From Nigrospora sphaerica (taxonomy: Eukaryota > Ascomycota > Sordariomycetes > Amphisphaeriales > Apiosporaceae): DNA of 64,000 bases. Positions within the stretch are counted from its first letter, which is position 1. Every line of letters starts with the position of its first letter. The notes under the pieces are model-generated. The model saw only the letters and a list, made by a program, of their open reading frames with translations, searched no databases and had not been told where the DNA came from. Positions 31,034-43,674 of this stretch are shown here, in pieces. Both the position numbers and the translations under genes were made by a program. The stretch is from assembly GCA_018287875.1 (NCBI GenBank), contig JAGVVL010000013.1:3906001-3970000 (forward strand), read 5' to 3'.

Positions 31034-34000
31034 GCTATGGGGATACTGGGCCGGCGGAGCAGACGAGAATCAAGGGCAGGGGGCTGGAGGGGAAGGAGGG
31101 ACGGGTAGTAGAGTCGGGGTCGGGTTGGTTCCGGCAAGGGCCACGGGGCGATTCCCGCGGGAGGAATGTACACAGCCGTGAGGCGGGGAAGGCCTACTGT
31201 TGACGGGCCGTTTAGAACAAAGAGAATGTCTCTAAGGACAGGGCGGGGGATCAAGGGGTATACGAGGGCGTATTGATGCATACTTATCCAAGTAAGTGCC
31301 ACGTGGGATGGAGAGAGACGGGACGGCGGGCGAGGCGCGGGGTGATAAAGGTGTTGCCGAGGTTCCGGCTGGAGGCGATCGACGCTACGGCGCGGGGGGA
31401 GGGGGGGCCAACACTGCGTCCTCCCTTGGCGACGGCGATGGCACAACGGGTGCTTCCGCCCCTGGGCTTATTACGCTCCGCCCGCGGCATCCTGTCAATG
31501 CATTTCTGGTACACGGGCGCCTTGGTGTCGGTCGGAAGAAGCGCACCGGTCTCTGTGGTGACGAGTGGCGGTATGGGATACGATTACGGAGAGGCAGGAT
31601 TTGGGGCCGCGAGGCCTCGGCGTCGCTTGAGGGTCCGCGGGCCACGGGAAGCCACGATGCAGGACGGACACGAGAGAGATTCCAGTGTAGGGGGCCCGTT
31701 TACAGCAGGAAAGAGATGTGCTCGGTGAATGACAGCCACTTGCGCCGTGCTGGTTGGAATGGGAACGCCTTTGGCCACTGTGCCTTCGTACCGCATCTCA
31801 TGGTCTCACCCTCCCTGGCATCCCGAAGATGGAATGCCGTCAGAATCTGGCATCCAGGAAGCAACATTCAGAAGGAGCCGTCTACCCATCAAGCCAATTC
31901 AGCCTCACGACGACAATGCCAACAAATCGTGAGTGCCCTTACTTTCCTATTATTTGGGGCTGTGGTGGCAAGGGCTGGGTGTTTGCGACGCTGAATCTGG
32001 ACGGAGCTGTATCTGTTGCCCCTGCATTATTTTCATGGTGTACCTAAGTATAAAAGTTCCAGGCAGCCCAGTACCGGTAGCTATTGATCAATGCCAGGCT
32101 GGGGGGCCTCATCATTGAGCGACCACGCATGAGCAAACTTATATTGATTCCTTTGGACAGCAGGAACAGGCCAGGCCCTCTCTTATCTATGGGGTCTTAA
32201 GGTGGTCCCCTTGGTCGTTGCATGACGCTGCCGTAACGAAGGCTATCGGCCCGTCCCCATGACAATCAGCAAGCCGCCCCCCAAGGGCAATCGGCCCAAG
32301 CAGCTTGCGGCGCTGTAAATGATCCCGGGGGAAAAAAAGCCAAGATAACGAATCTCGGACATGGGGACGAAACGAGCGTGGGCAAACCATTTCCCCTATC
32401 TACTATGGGCTGGAGCCCGCCCGGGCGTCGTAACGCGCCAGGTGGAGTCGCCTGGCCCGAGATTGCAGAGAGAGAGAGAGAGGGGGGGGGGAGAGAGAAA
32501 GCGTGGGGAAAGAGCGAATAGCTCTACCTGCATAGGCTCAATCCGCAAGGAGTCCGGGTTTGACTGACTCTTCGATGGTCTGGAACCTTGGGGGGGAAAA
32601 GCATAGGCAATTCTAGCGACCTGGGCGACGAACGCAAGAAACAGAGCTGGATGGAGGAGAGCCAAGTTTCACGTGCTGGCCCCAGCCCGATTAGGAAGGA
32701 CGTGGGTGTATGGGCAGCTGACTGGCGCCGCCCGGAGGCAACGAGGGATTTCCCGGCTACTTTTCCGCCCCGGGCGTGGCTGGCACAGGCTACCCAGAAG
32801 AGAGGTAGCATCTCATAGCGTTGGCGGGAGCGGGTGTCGGAGACCCGGGGGGGGGGGGGGGGGGGGGGGGTGGAGGAGCTGAGGTAGAGATTCGGAGGTT
32901 ATGGTCAGCCAGCAAGGCCGCCGGTCACCGTTGAGCAGAGGGTTCAGAGATAGGAGGGCACGCGGTCATGAGAGATAAGCATGGTTGACGGTCGAGATAA
33001 TACAACATCGCTGGTTGGTAGCTCGGCGTGGCCGTCCGGACCAAAACCAAACAGATCCCTGCACGCCCGGGCAATGGCACTGGATCCTGGTTCTGGTCGT
33101 CCATGACATAGGCACGGAGTGGGTGGTGATTGGACGGCGCGCGAGACCCGATCGTGATCAATTGTCCGTGGATGGCCCAGCTTCAAGTCTCAGCCGCCGG
33201 TACCCACGAGCAAATACGAAACTCCGAGGGGCAGTCAGCACCAGATGCACGATGCGGCGAAGGACGAATAGCGACGGATGATTGGGCCTCGGCTCGCTTG
33301 AGCCCGGGGGGAGGGACTACCACAGACGGAAGTGGAAGTGGGCGTGGTTCTTGGTGGGAGGATGGGGGACTGGGGGGCCTTTCCATCACCCATTTCTTTT
33401 TTAGCACCCGCGCGCCCGCTGTTGTCCGCCGCGAGCCGGGACTCGGCATGCGGGCTTCCGGCCAATCCTAGCACGCCCTCGACGGGGCTTCGCAACCCAG
33501 CCGGGCCTGCTTCTTTGGCTTCCAGGCGCAGGTCGGCCCGCATGCGCTGCGTGGTTTTCCTTTCCAGGTATACAGTAGACGGATAAGGCAATTGGGGGGA
33601 TGACGGGTACATCTTGGTAGGATGGATGGATCGGGGACTGGGCAGAATGGATTGGACATGGACGCTCAGGTCTCGCTGCCGGGTGGGGTGGACCATTGGC
33701 GATCGCTATTGAATGTGAGGTCGGCGAAATGTGACTCGCGCCTCGTGAAAACGGCGGTCCCCAAGATTGACTGACTGAGCGGGGGGTATAGGTGTACTTA
33801 CCTCCAGCTCCGCTTGGCCTCATGTTGCAGCCATTCCCACCTGAAGCACGGAAAGGCTACCTCCCAAAGGCCTCGCCCACCCCGGCCCGTATGGCCCCTT
33901 CCCCAGAATCCCCCAAGAAATGCCGATAGGGACGTTCTTTCGTCAGATGACAGGATTTCAGCTGGGCCATTGCCCTCTCTCCCCGCAATCTCCGCATGGC

Positions 34001-36200
34001 CCAGGGCTGTTCCGTAGATCAGCTTTGGGTATCAGGGTGCCGCTGGACCGACGGCGACCGCCGGGGCGGCGAGGGCGGGGGCGAGTACATACACATGCGT
34101 GCATATCTGGGCGTGTGTTGCCACACACACACACACGACAATGCACGCACGCGCGCACACACCCGAGCCGGCGGGCGGTCGGCCAGCCACATGGGACGGG
34201 CCAAAAAGCTACGATGATAGATTAAGTAGGCAGCATGCAGTGCCACCGTGGGCCTGCTCGTCATCATTTGTTCACTTCCCTCGCCCCTCTTCTAACCGGA
34301 TGGGGGAGGACACGCCCTCCTCTCCCTATGCGTTTGGGTGGTGGCACCTATGACCTAAAGAGATGCCTATTCGTCGCGCGTGGGACGTGTAGCTCCCGGT
34401 ATGCTACACCATCGTCGACATCGGATGGGGCAGAGGGTCGGACGGCACGCCATGGCGATCGGATGGCTCTCACCTGGGCATGGCCTGCCTGCTCGCCTGC
34501 GTGGTCCTCTTCCAGTGCCTGCATAACCGAAGCGGCTTGGAGGAGAAAAGGTACACGTGGGCATATGTTCGTAGGACCAAGTGCTCGGTTTCCCCCGGTT
34601 CTTGCTGCATGCGACGGCTACATCAGCGTACATGTAGGTTGGCCGTAGTTGCCTCTTTACCTACATGGATCATTCAATGGCGCCCATGTTCGGCGAAGGA
34701 AAGCACGGCGGTCTCATTTGTTGGGACACTGCGAAGCCCGTGAAATGGAATTAGCACCTCCTACAGCCAGAGGTTTGGTTTGCTGTAGGTCTTCGCTTTC
34801 ATTGCAAACCGCCCGCGCCTATCGCACCCGAAACTGGAAACAAGCATATCCTACCCGCACGCAGAAGTCTCCGAATTGTTTGTCCTGCATACCTTGTCTG
34901 GGCCAGTTCGGGAAAACGCGGCGAAGTCAACTGAAGCAATCCAGAATTTTTTTGCCCCTTACCCTATACAAGGACCCAAACTTCCCCATCCTGGCCCGAA
35001 AGCCGAGGCGTCATCCGGAGCCATCATTGGCCAGAAGGCGGCACTTGGCATTTTAAGCGGACGTCTCCAGCCTCCTTACCCCATTAGGGTTTTCTGGACT
35101 TGAATTTTTTTAAACGACAGACCTAGCGAGAAACCGAGAGACAATCGCGTCAGTGGGGGGGGAGTTGCGGCTCCGCTTCGGTCGACAAAGTGCGGCGGCG
35201 AGGGCTCTTGGCCGTCCATCATCCGATGCTGGTAGGCGTGTGCGTGAAAGCCGATACCCGTGGGCACTCGGGACCCGAGAGACGAAGAGGACGGGGACGA
35301 CGATACTGGGGCACGCAGACAAAAAACAAGGGACTGACGGTCGAGGCGCATGCAGGGTGTGCATTTGCCCACGCCGTCCATTGATCGATTTGGTACGCGT
35401 CTTAACTGTATCTGTACCGACTTACCCACCCCTACCCTGCCTGCATCGCAAGGGAAAAGGCTCATCTCAGCTCAGCTCGGCGACCGCACAGGGCAACAGC
35501 GAAACCGACATCCTCACCGTCTATCAGCGTGCCCATCCACGCAGAACGCGTTTTGCCTCCGCACCCGACTGGCCACCCCTGCGAGAGATAGGACGAGTTT
35601 CCTCTTTGGGAAAGTTTCCACGCTGCCACACTCACAGGCTCGTCGTAGGGGCGACATCAAGCAGCACTAGCAGGACCCCCCTGGAGCCACTAGAACCACT
35701 GCTCCCACTAACAGAACCACAACCAGCACTACGATCTGGGGCCTGGACACTGCAGACCCGGCCCAGGGCGCCGGCAAAAAGGCAGGCGGGCAAAGAGACG
35801 GACGTTTGGTTCTCGGCCTCGGGCAGGGGGGAGAGGGGGGGGGGCCCTCCACCACCAATCGGCACCCCTTGCTGCTTATTATCTCCAAGGCGACTGTGGG
35901 TGGGGACGCACAAAGAGAAGCAGAAGAAGTAGTTCGTACGGGTCCGAAGGGGAGCGCTCGCGTGCCGCCCGGTACGACGCCCAGTACATATTCGGCCGGG
36001 ACCCAGCCCACTGCCCACGGCTGCTTTTCTCTTAATCCTGCAGGTTGACTCCGATCAGCAGCAGCGCATCCGCCTCTCCGACCTCGTTGTCGCCCACTGT
36101 CGCCAGGCCTGGACCGTTTTCCACTCTGCGTCTTGATGCGCGAGTGATTCTGGACGACTGACCTCCCCCCATCCACCATTTTCCGCCAGTGGCAGCCACC
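31034..36200. other. 5.2-kb gene-free region with simple repeats
   Basis: No protein family and no convincing exon chain were found on either strand. The stretch contains an AG/G-run at 32467-32498, a run of 24 G at 32847-32870 and a (CA)n run at 34122-34136. Open frames exist but have Arg/Pro/Gly-heavy, low-information translations typical of GC-rich non-coding DNA. The last 200-300 bp before 36201 are the leader of the transporter gene; a TCCTGCAG at 36038-36045 looks like the acceptor of a 5'-UTR intron. Confidence 0.5.
32847..32870. repeat. Homopolymer of 24 G
   Basis: An uninterrupted G run in the gene-free region. The exact length is likely unreliable in sequencing. Confidence 0.9.
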
Positions 36201-38295
36201 ATGAGCAACGACCACCTCGACGTCCGGCTTGACGGCCACAACGCCTCGCCGCAGACGGGCGTGGACCGCAACCCCGACCCGGCCCTGGATTTGGCCCGCG
36301 AGCACCGCCACGAGCACACGCACCACGGCGGTCTCGCCGCCGCCGACAAGGAGCGTCTCCCCATGCACGACGACATTGCTTACTCGGCCGGCACCACTGA
36401 CAAGGGCCGCGACCTTATGGACACGCCGCCCCAGGATTACGAGGCCCACAAGATGAACGACGCAAAGGCTGCCGAGAAGTCGGTCAGTGACGAGGAGAGC
36501 GGTGGCGTCGGTGGTGTCTCCAACGTTGAGACGTCCCGGCCCGGCCCCGTCGGCCGCTTCTACCGCCGCTTCCGCCCCTTCTTCCACGTCTTCTTCTTCC
36601 TGTTCCTCACGGCGTAAGTGGCTGCCTCGTCTCGTGCCCTGCGGTGCAGAGGGTTATTGACACGGCGTGTGTGCCCAGGTGGTTCGTCACCGGCCTCTTC
36701 TTCCACCGCCATGACACGTACGGCTGGCTGAAGCCCTTCCTGTTCTGGTTGGCTCTGTCCCTGCGTCTGCTCACGTGCTGGGTGCCGGCCTCGTGGGCGC
36801 TCAAGCCGCTCCAGCTCGTCTGGAAGTTTACGGCCTCACCCGCCCATGACATGATCCCCGCCAAGCTGCGCCAGCCGCTTGCGGCCGCCGGCACCGTCGC
36901 CGTATTCCTGGTTGGTTCTCTGGTGCCGGCCGAGACGGGCGATAACACGCGCGTCCGCCGTCTAATCTCGCTGATTGGCCTCGGTCTCATGATCCTTTTC
37001 ATGTTCATCTTCTCCCGCGACCGGCGCCGCATTGCCTGGCACACCGTCATCGGTGGCATGCTGTCGCAGTTCATCATTGCCCTGTTCGTGCTGCGTACGC
37101 AGGTCGGTTTCGACATTTTCGACTTCATCTCCTTCCTGGCGCGCACGCTGCTGGGCTTTGCTGCCGCCGGTGTTGCATTCCTGACCAACGAGGAGACGTC
37201 CGAGATTAAGTGGTTTTTCTTCAGCGTCATCCCGGCCATCATCTTCTTCGTGTCCATTGTGTCGGTGCTGTTCTATCTGGGCTTCATGCAGTGGTTCATC
37301 GGCAAGTTCGCCGTCTTCTTCTTCTTTACACTCCGCGTGTCGGGCGCTGAAGCCGTTGTCGCCGCCGCCACGCCCTTCATCGGCCAGGGCGAGTCGGCCA
37401 TGCTGATTCGGCCTTTTGTGCCGCACCTAACGATGGCCGAGCTGCACCAGGTCATGACGTGTGGTTTCGCCACCATCGCCGGCTCCGTTCTCAGCGCCTA
37501 CATCGGCATGGGTCTTCCGGCTCAGGTGCTCGTGTCGTCGTGTATTATGTCAATTCCGGCATCCCTCGCCATCTCCAAGATGCGCTACCCTGAGACCGAG
37601 GAGACGCTGACGTCGGGCCGCACTGTCGTTCCCGAGGACGAGGAGGACAGGGCGGCCAATGCGCTCCACGCCTTCGCCAACGGTGCCTGGCTGGGCCTCA
37701 AAATCGCGGGCATGATTGTGTCGACGCTTCTCTGCATTATCGCCTTCGTCGCCATGCTCAACGCCTTCCTGGGCTGGTTCGGCACCTACTTTGCCATCGG
37801 CGACGGCACCAACGGCACCAACTCGAAGAAGCTCTCGCTGGAGCTTATTCTGGGCTACATTCTGTGGCCAGTCTCGTTTTTCCTCGGCGTGCCGATCAAG
37901 GATGTGTACACGGTCGCCCAGTTCATCGGTATGAAGATTATCACCAACGAGTTTGTGGCCTTCAAGTCCATCTCTGAGCACACGGACCTGTCGGCGCGTG
38001 GCAAAATCATTGCCACCTATGCCTGCTGTGTATGTCTAGAATTGAATTCCCCGCATCCAAACGTTTGCACGCGTACTGACTGTCTCGACAGGGTTTCGGC
38101 AACATCGGATCTCTCGGTAATCAGATCGGTGTGCTGTCCCAGATCGCGCCTGGTCGTGCGGCCGACGTGTCGCGCGTGGCCGTCTCGGCTCTCGTCTCGG
38201 GCATCATCGCGACGCTCAGCTCGGCCGCCGTCGCCGGCATGCTGTACACCGACGCCATCGGCGGCGGCATCAACACCGCCAACATCGGCACCTAG
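36201..38295 (+). CDS. Concentrative nucleoside transporter (CNT/SLC28 family), three exons
   Basis: Exons 36201-36613, 36679-38029 and 38092-38295 give 655 residues. The introns are 65 bp (GTAAGT...CCCAG) and 62 bp (GTATGT...GACAG). The ATG sits in a strong context (gccaccATG). A hydrophilic, His- and acidic-rich N-terminus of about 125 residues precedes the membrane domain. Family signatures are GQGESAMLIRPFVPHLTMAE followed by MTCGFATIAGSVLSAYIGMG, and CGFGNIGSLGNQIGVLSQIA created in part by the exon 2/3 junction. CNT proteins carry nucleosides across the plasma membrane together with Na+ or H+. The extended N-terminal tail is usual in fungi and probably regulatory. Confidence 0.93.
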
Positions 38296-41200
38296 ATGTT
38301 GGCCCCGGACATGCGTGCAGGCGTTGCTAGAAATAGTAGTTTGCGGTATGATGATGTGGCTGTCGCGCACATGTCTATGCTGGTATCACTTGGAACAGTG
38401 ATGACCGGTATGAATGGGCTCTCGGCGAGCCGACGCTCTACGAGGAGAGGGGGCGTACTCGAAAAGACGAAAGAAGAAAACGAAACGAGTCGAAGAAGAC
38501 TACGACGTGGATACCCCAGTTGTTCTGTTGAATACATCAAGCCCGGCGGAAGCGACCGACCGGGCCTTGCTCTGATTGCATCATGATGAAGCGCGTTTCT
38601 TGTAAGACGTGGGGGTGGTCTTTGTCCGTCCTGGCTTTTTTTTCGGTTGCCTGTGTCGAACTTGTGCCGCTGCGGTCACTCATGCTTCGGACCGGTAACC
38701 GACCACTGCGGTATGTACTGATCCGAGTCGACGTAACCGCGAATTCTCCGTCGAGCTGGATGTCCGAACCAAGCGACAGCCTCTTATTCACCCTGGCCTG
38801 AAACGGGGTTGATGATGGATACGATTCCGACGGTCCATGGTTGACGTGCCGCCTAGCGACTGTTCGCCCACCAGGCGCGTCTCGCGTCATGACAGCTGCT
38901 GACACGGTGGCGGTGCAGAGTACGGCATACCCTCACCGCCCTCCATAACGCCGCCTCCCTACGAATCCATCGCATCCGATCGAAAGACTCTTTGATGAGG
39001 CAGTTATCGTGCCGATGCAGACGAGTGCCGTCACGGGTCGAGGGCATGTCACGGGGCCAACGGCATGAACTCCCCGTACGCTGGATGTCTTGCGGCGCCG
39101 AGGGATCTGCCTTTCACAACACTCGGGCCTGATGCGCTTCGCACACACTGGGCACACGTCGCACAAAGTCACACCGGTCCGGAAGGTTGTCGAAAAGTGC
39201 CAGGCCCGTGGTCCACTTCTCGCGTTCCGTTCCGCTGCCACATATGGCCAACCCGGCGCCGCTTATTGCGTCGCTGCCAGTCAGGCAGGAAGGAAAAACG
39301 GATGGAGGGACCAAGTACTCGGAGGTACACAGGCTTCTGCTGGCCGGCGCAAGGGTCGGAGACCGCGCTTTGCGTGTTATAGTCCCGGGGCTTGGTGTGC
39401 TACACCAAGCCAAGCGTCGTCGCAAGGGTACCGGGGGAGGGAGATGAAGCCAATTACCAACGGGTTCAAGCTGCCTCTGTCGTCTCTGTCCTGTACATCG
39501 TCGAGAAGGCGAAGGCCCTCGTAGTTGAATTACCTAAGCCGTGGCAAGCGTGACAAGAGCCCTGGGATCTGGCACACATTCCTCGTTACTACGACGCGCG
39601 CGACTTGAGAATGAGGCGCGCCAGGGGCCAAGGCCGTAGATGGGGGCAAGAAAACGAGACTTTCGACATTCTACCCGAACTCGGTAGCTGCCTGCTTCGA
39701 TCGAGCCACTTTGGTCTCAAGCGCATCCGAACAAGGCACTGGGTCTCCTGGTGCCCCTCCCCTTCATTGTATCTACATATACGTGTATGTGCAACCTATT
39801 TTCGGCGGAGTACTCCATGTACACGACAGCCCCCTTCTCTTGCAGAGGCGATACGAATTGCTCCTAAAGGGCAAAGAGGAGGAGACCAACCATCGCTCAC
39901 GACCACCATCGATGCCCGCCCAGACATCCTTCGGATAGAGACGCAACGGGCGCCATGGCCTCGTCTAATCCGAAGCGGACCGGCACCAGTCTCGTCGAGA
40001 CGCTCTGCCTGAGAAAGAGTGCGGCGTTCCCGACTAAAACCTGTTCCTCCATCTCAGCCCACATCGCTTGGTCCTGCCGGCGCTGCCCTACCTGTCGTGC
40101 GGCTTTATTAGTGCTTAGGCTCGGTTCCCGACAGCGCTATTGGTATCGCTCGACGGGGCCCGCTGTTCCATGCCTTCCCACTGTTGGTAGACATAAGCGT
40201 AGCCTTGTTGGACCCAGGTTCGCGGATCTTGCCGCTGGGAAGGGGGAAGGCTTGGCGGGCGCCGGATACGTTTCCTGCGGCGGGCAATCGCTCTGCGCGC
40301 GTGCGTGCGTGTGCCTTGGGTGCGACGATGGTGACGCGCGATTGGTCCCGGAGGAGGGCGCCACCAGGCGCGGGTCGAGTCAGTTCCTGCTGGGCTCAGG
40401 CGGGGACAACGCGCTGGGGCATTCCTGACTCGCCGGGCAGCGTTGGCAGGGCGCGCCGCCGTGATCCCTTCAAGAAGAGACGAACGCGTAGCCCAGGGCT
40501 CTCTACCCGGCGCGAAGCCACCAGGAGCCCAGACTCTTTTGGCCCGTATCCCATTGGCATTCCCGCGGAGTCGGGCCCCAAGGCCAACCAGCCAACGGGG
40601 GCCAGGCCCATCCCATCACGGCCCAAACGCACCTGCGACCGTGTTCCGAGAAATGCGCCGATCGCCCGACCCAAAACTTTATTGCGAAATGGTGCTTCGT
40701 GTTGGCGTCAGCGTCCGCGTTCGCGAGCCTGTTTGGTGACTCCGCCCGCGCTATCGAAACTTTTATTGGCCATCCCCCCCGAGGGCGAAGCTGGCAGTGG
40801 AAAGTTTGGCATCATCCGCGTCGTATACCGAGTCTTCCCCAAGACGTCTGAACACGGGCGTCATCAAGTCTCCAGAAGCACCTTGTGCCCCTCTGTGACG
40901 ACGTTTCGTGACGGAAAGGCTATTAATAGAGGATGGAGGGCTTGCCGAGTCGGAAGGCCAGGTGAAGGCCGTCGAAACAAGCACCAGCACCCAAAGTAGG
41001 TTAGACGGCTGATAGGCTACGTGGTAGGCGGGCGTTGGACAGAGGTTCCGCTCGCTTCGGCTCTGTACCACCTCTAGCGGAAAGGTAGATGTTATCGGCT
41101 CTGCTTCACCAGTTAAACGTGGTAAGGCGGGCCGGAAGATCCGACCTGGGGGGGCTTCCATATCCGGCCAGCAACGGGCGCAGGGACGTCAATCTATCCC

Positions 41201-41426
41201 ACTCCCCTCCATTCACCAGAGCGAGCCAGGCGTCAGTGGGCGATCGAGACTGCCACAACCCCGCGACGGGAAGTTAACTAGGGTTACTGGCTTATATTTG
41301 GGGGCCATGTGAGACTATCCGCCGCTCTCGTCTGGTGAGTAGTACACGGAGCCGAGAAAGGGGCGCTACGAGTGACCTACCGCTGACTGAGAGGGTGGCA
41401 GTCGTCCAGGCGCCACGAGCTCTTCC
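38296..41426. other. 3.1-kb region without recognised gene
   Basis: The stretch starts with the 3' UTR of the transporter gene. Frames such as 40184-40999 (+) are long but low-information (Arg, Pro, Gly, Ser) and match no family. No repeat boundary is visible. Confidence 0.45.
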
Positions 41427-42539
41427 ATGGCGCAACCGCGCGACCGAGGCTTTCTCCTCCCGCCGTGGTACGTCTACGCTCCGCCGCCGACGCAGCGGGA
41501 GACGGACTCGGCGTCGCTGATGCTGGGCGGCTCGCTCGTCTTGGCCTTTTTTACCATGACCACGGGGGCGCTGCAGACGGCGGCGGCCCAGCGGCGACAT
41601 CGTCTGCGCAGCACATACCTGTATCTCGTCTGGACCACCTGGCTCACGAGTCTGGCCATGTCCATCTCGACCTGGGTATATGTCGAGCAACTGGTGTCTC
41701 CAAGGTGAGTGGCATCGCGCGGCGGGTGATAAGGTGATGATGGCAGGGCTAACGCGGGCTTGCGCAGCTTCTGGTTGTTCCTGGCCTTCGCGTTTCTCTG
41801 GACCCTGCAGCTCAACAGCGTGCTACAGATCGTGGCCAACCGCGTGTCGTTCCTCATCCTCCGACGGAGCTATGTACGGTGGTTGAAGCTGGGCACGCTG
41901 GCCATCACGGGCCTGATCACCATGACAGGGGTGGCGACCTGGCTGCCGGCGGTGCTGCAGCTCACGCCGGCCTTTGTCGACTTCAGCGGGAAGTGGGACC
42001 GGGCGACCAAGGCCGTCTTCGCCGTCACGGACCTCGGGCTGAACCTCGTCTTCCTCCGGCTCGTCTGGCAGAAGCTCATCTCACCGGGGCTGACCAAGTA
42101 CTGGGCGCTGTTCCGCTTCAACTGCTGCCTCACCTTCCTGTCCGTCTCGCTCGACGTCGGCCTCATCGGCATCGAGTCGATAGCCGACAGCTTGCTGTAC
42201 CTCACCTTCAGCCCAATGGTGTTCCTGGGCAAGCTGTATATCGAACTCAGCATGGCCGAGATGCTGGCCCGCATCGTGCGGTCCTCCAACAGGCTTAACA
42301 CGGTGCCCATCGTCAACCCCTCCATGTACGAGGACCAGATCGACCAGGCCACCATGATCATTGGCGACGGCGGCGGACACCAGTACAGACCCTGGGACCC
42401 AACTCACGCTGATGAAGAGAGAGAAGAGGGGAGAGAAAGAGATGTCGAGGGGGGAAGAAGCAGGCACGCGGCCATGTCCTGCGGCGTAGAAACGAGTGAG
42501 ACGGATCGAAATGGTCCTCCTATTCACATGACGATGTAA
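41427..42539 (+). CDS. Fungal seven-helix membrane protein, two exons
   Basis: Exons 41427-41704 and 41768-42539 are joined across a 63-bp intron (GTGAGT...TGCGCAG) and give 349 residues. The frame closes with Ser at the junction (VSP-SFWLFLAF). Hydrophobic blocks include SLMLGGSLVLAFFTMTTGAL, SFWLFLAFAFLWTLQLNSVL, LAITGLITMTGVATWLPAVL, TDLGLNLVFLRLVW and SVSLDVGLIGIESIADSLLY. The pattern QIVANR followed by W.KLG, then DLGLNL.FL..V and P....KLYIELSMAE belongs to a fungal family of uncharacterised seven-helix proteins common in Sordariomycetes. The last 90 residues are a hydrophilic tail with acidic and Arg-rich blocks. Function unknown. Confidence 0.83.
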
Positions 42540-43077
42540 AGCTGCAACTGGGTAGGCTATTATTACTCGAGCAGGGAGGGTAGGTACATGTACCTATTGG
42601 GTGGTACGATTAGAAAGAGACTGGATGTCAGGTACGACACACCTGCCGCCCCACGGCGGGGTAGCTTCCCCCTCGGGAGACGCGCCTTCCCTACGAAATG
42701 GGGAGTGGGGAGGCCAGAAGCAAACGAGCAGAGGCAGCCTTTCGTTAGTCATCACACTTCCCATCTCGCCCCTCCTTCTCTCCCTCTTTCTCTTTTTATT
42801 CCATTCCCATCTCCCGCTCTCTCTACTCGATTATCGGAACCTCGTCAGATCTGGCCTGGTCTGAGGGCACAGACATCGTCACGACGAACGGCCAAAGGCC
42901 CAAGACGGACACCTCCACACAGAGTACACAAAACGCCCACATAGACGCCCATATACACAGTCGTCATCCGGACTGATTCCTCCTCCCGGCTATCCTCGCC
43001 TTTCATTTCCGCTCTATCCTCATTGGCTCCCGCCGTTGACGACTCGCCTTGGACCGCATAACCAACACCACCTGACC
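42540..43077. other. Intergenic region, pyrimidine-rich leader of the E2 gene
   Basis: No gene is recognised. The segment 42745-42840 is a CT-rich block typical of fungal core promoters, followed by the leader of the E2 gene. Confidence 0.55.
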
Positions 43078-43674
43078 ATGGCCTCCCTCAAGAGAATCAC
43101 CAAGGTATGCCTCGTCCCCGCCCTACCGTACCTTCTCTTTACTGTCCCCCTCGTCCCCTCCTCTGCCATGCCCCCCCAAACCCGAACCGGAATCCGCTCT
43201 GACCGCCCCATTTCGCCGTAGGAACTGGCCGAGTGCCAAGAGAACCCGCCGGCAGGGTGCAGCATCAGCTACTCCGAGAGCAACGTGCACCAGTGGACGG
43301 CGACGATGACGGGGCCCGAGGGCACGCCGTACGAGGGCGGCGTCTTCACGGTGCAGATCAAGCTGCCGGCCGACTACCCCTTCAAGGCGCCCGTCGTGTC
43401 CTTCGCGACTCGCGTCTACCACCCAAACGTGACCAACGACGCCACGGGCGCCATCTGCCTGGGCCTGCTCAAGCCCGAGAACTGGAAGCCCGCCTCGCGC
43501 GTGCGCGCCGTCCTCGACGCCGTCCGCGGCCTCCTCGCCGAGCCCAACCCCGACGACGCCCTCGAGGCCCGCATCGCCGACGAATACAAGACGGACCGCC
43601 GCGCCTTTGACGAGAACGTCCGCACCTACGTCGCCCGCTATGCCAAGCCCGACGCGGCCGCCGAAAAGAAATAA
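43078..43674 (+). CDS. Ubiquitin-conjugating enzyme E2, Ubc4/5-related
   Basis: Exons 43078-43104 and 43222-43674 give 159 residues. The intron after codon 9 is 117 bp (GTATGC...CCGTAG). The fold markers are the N-terminal helix MASLKRITKELAEC, the HPN motif (YHPNVT) and the active-site block GAICLGLLK with catalytic Cys88. E2 enzymes take ubiquitin from E1 and pass it to substrates or HECT/RBR ligases. The N-terminal half and PNPDD loop are Ubc4/5-like. After the catalytic Cys the sequence KPENWKPASR instead resembles UbcH7 (UBE2L3), and the residue two after Cys is Gly where Ubc4/5 has Asp. It is therefore a divergent paralogue, not the main Ubc4. The C-terminal tail DAAAEKK is short and charged. 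Confidence 0.92.

Noticed and set aside
34122..34136. (CA)n run
   Set aside because: Short ordinary microsatellite without nearby gene; no function implied.
35667..36587. 306-codon minus-strand frame overlapping the CNT transporter start
   Set aside because: It overlaps the well-supported first exon of the transporter on the other strand and shows no family motif.
40184..40999. 271-codon plus-strand frame in the 38.3-41.4 kb gap
   Set aside because: Arg/Pro/Ser-heavy, no motif, frames of equal length on both strands.
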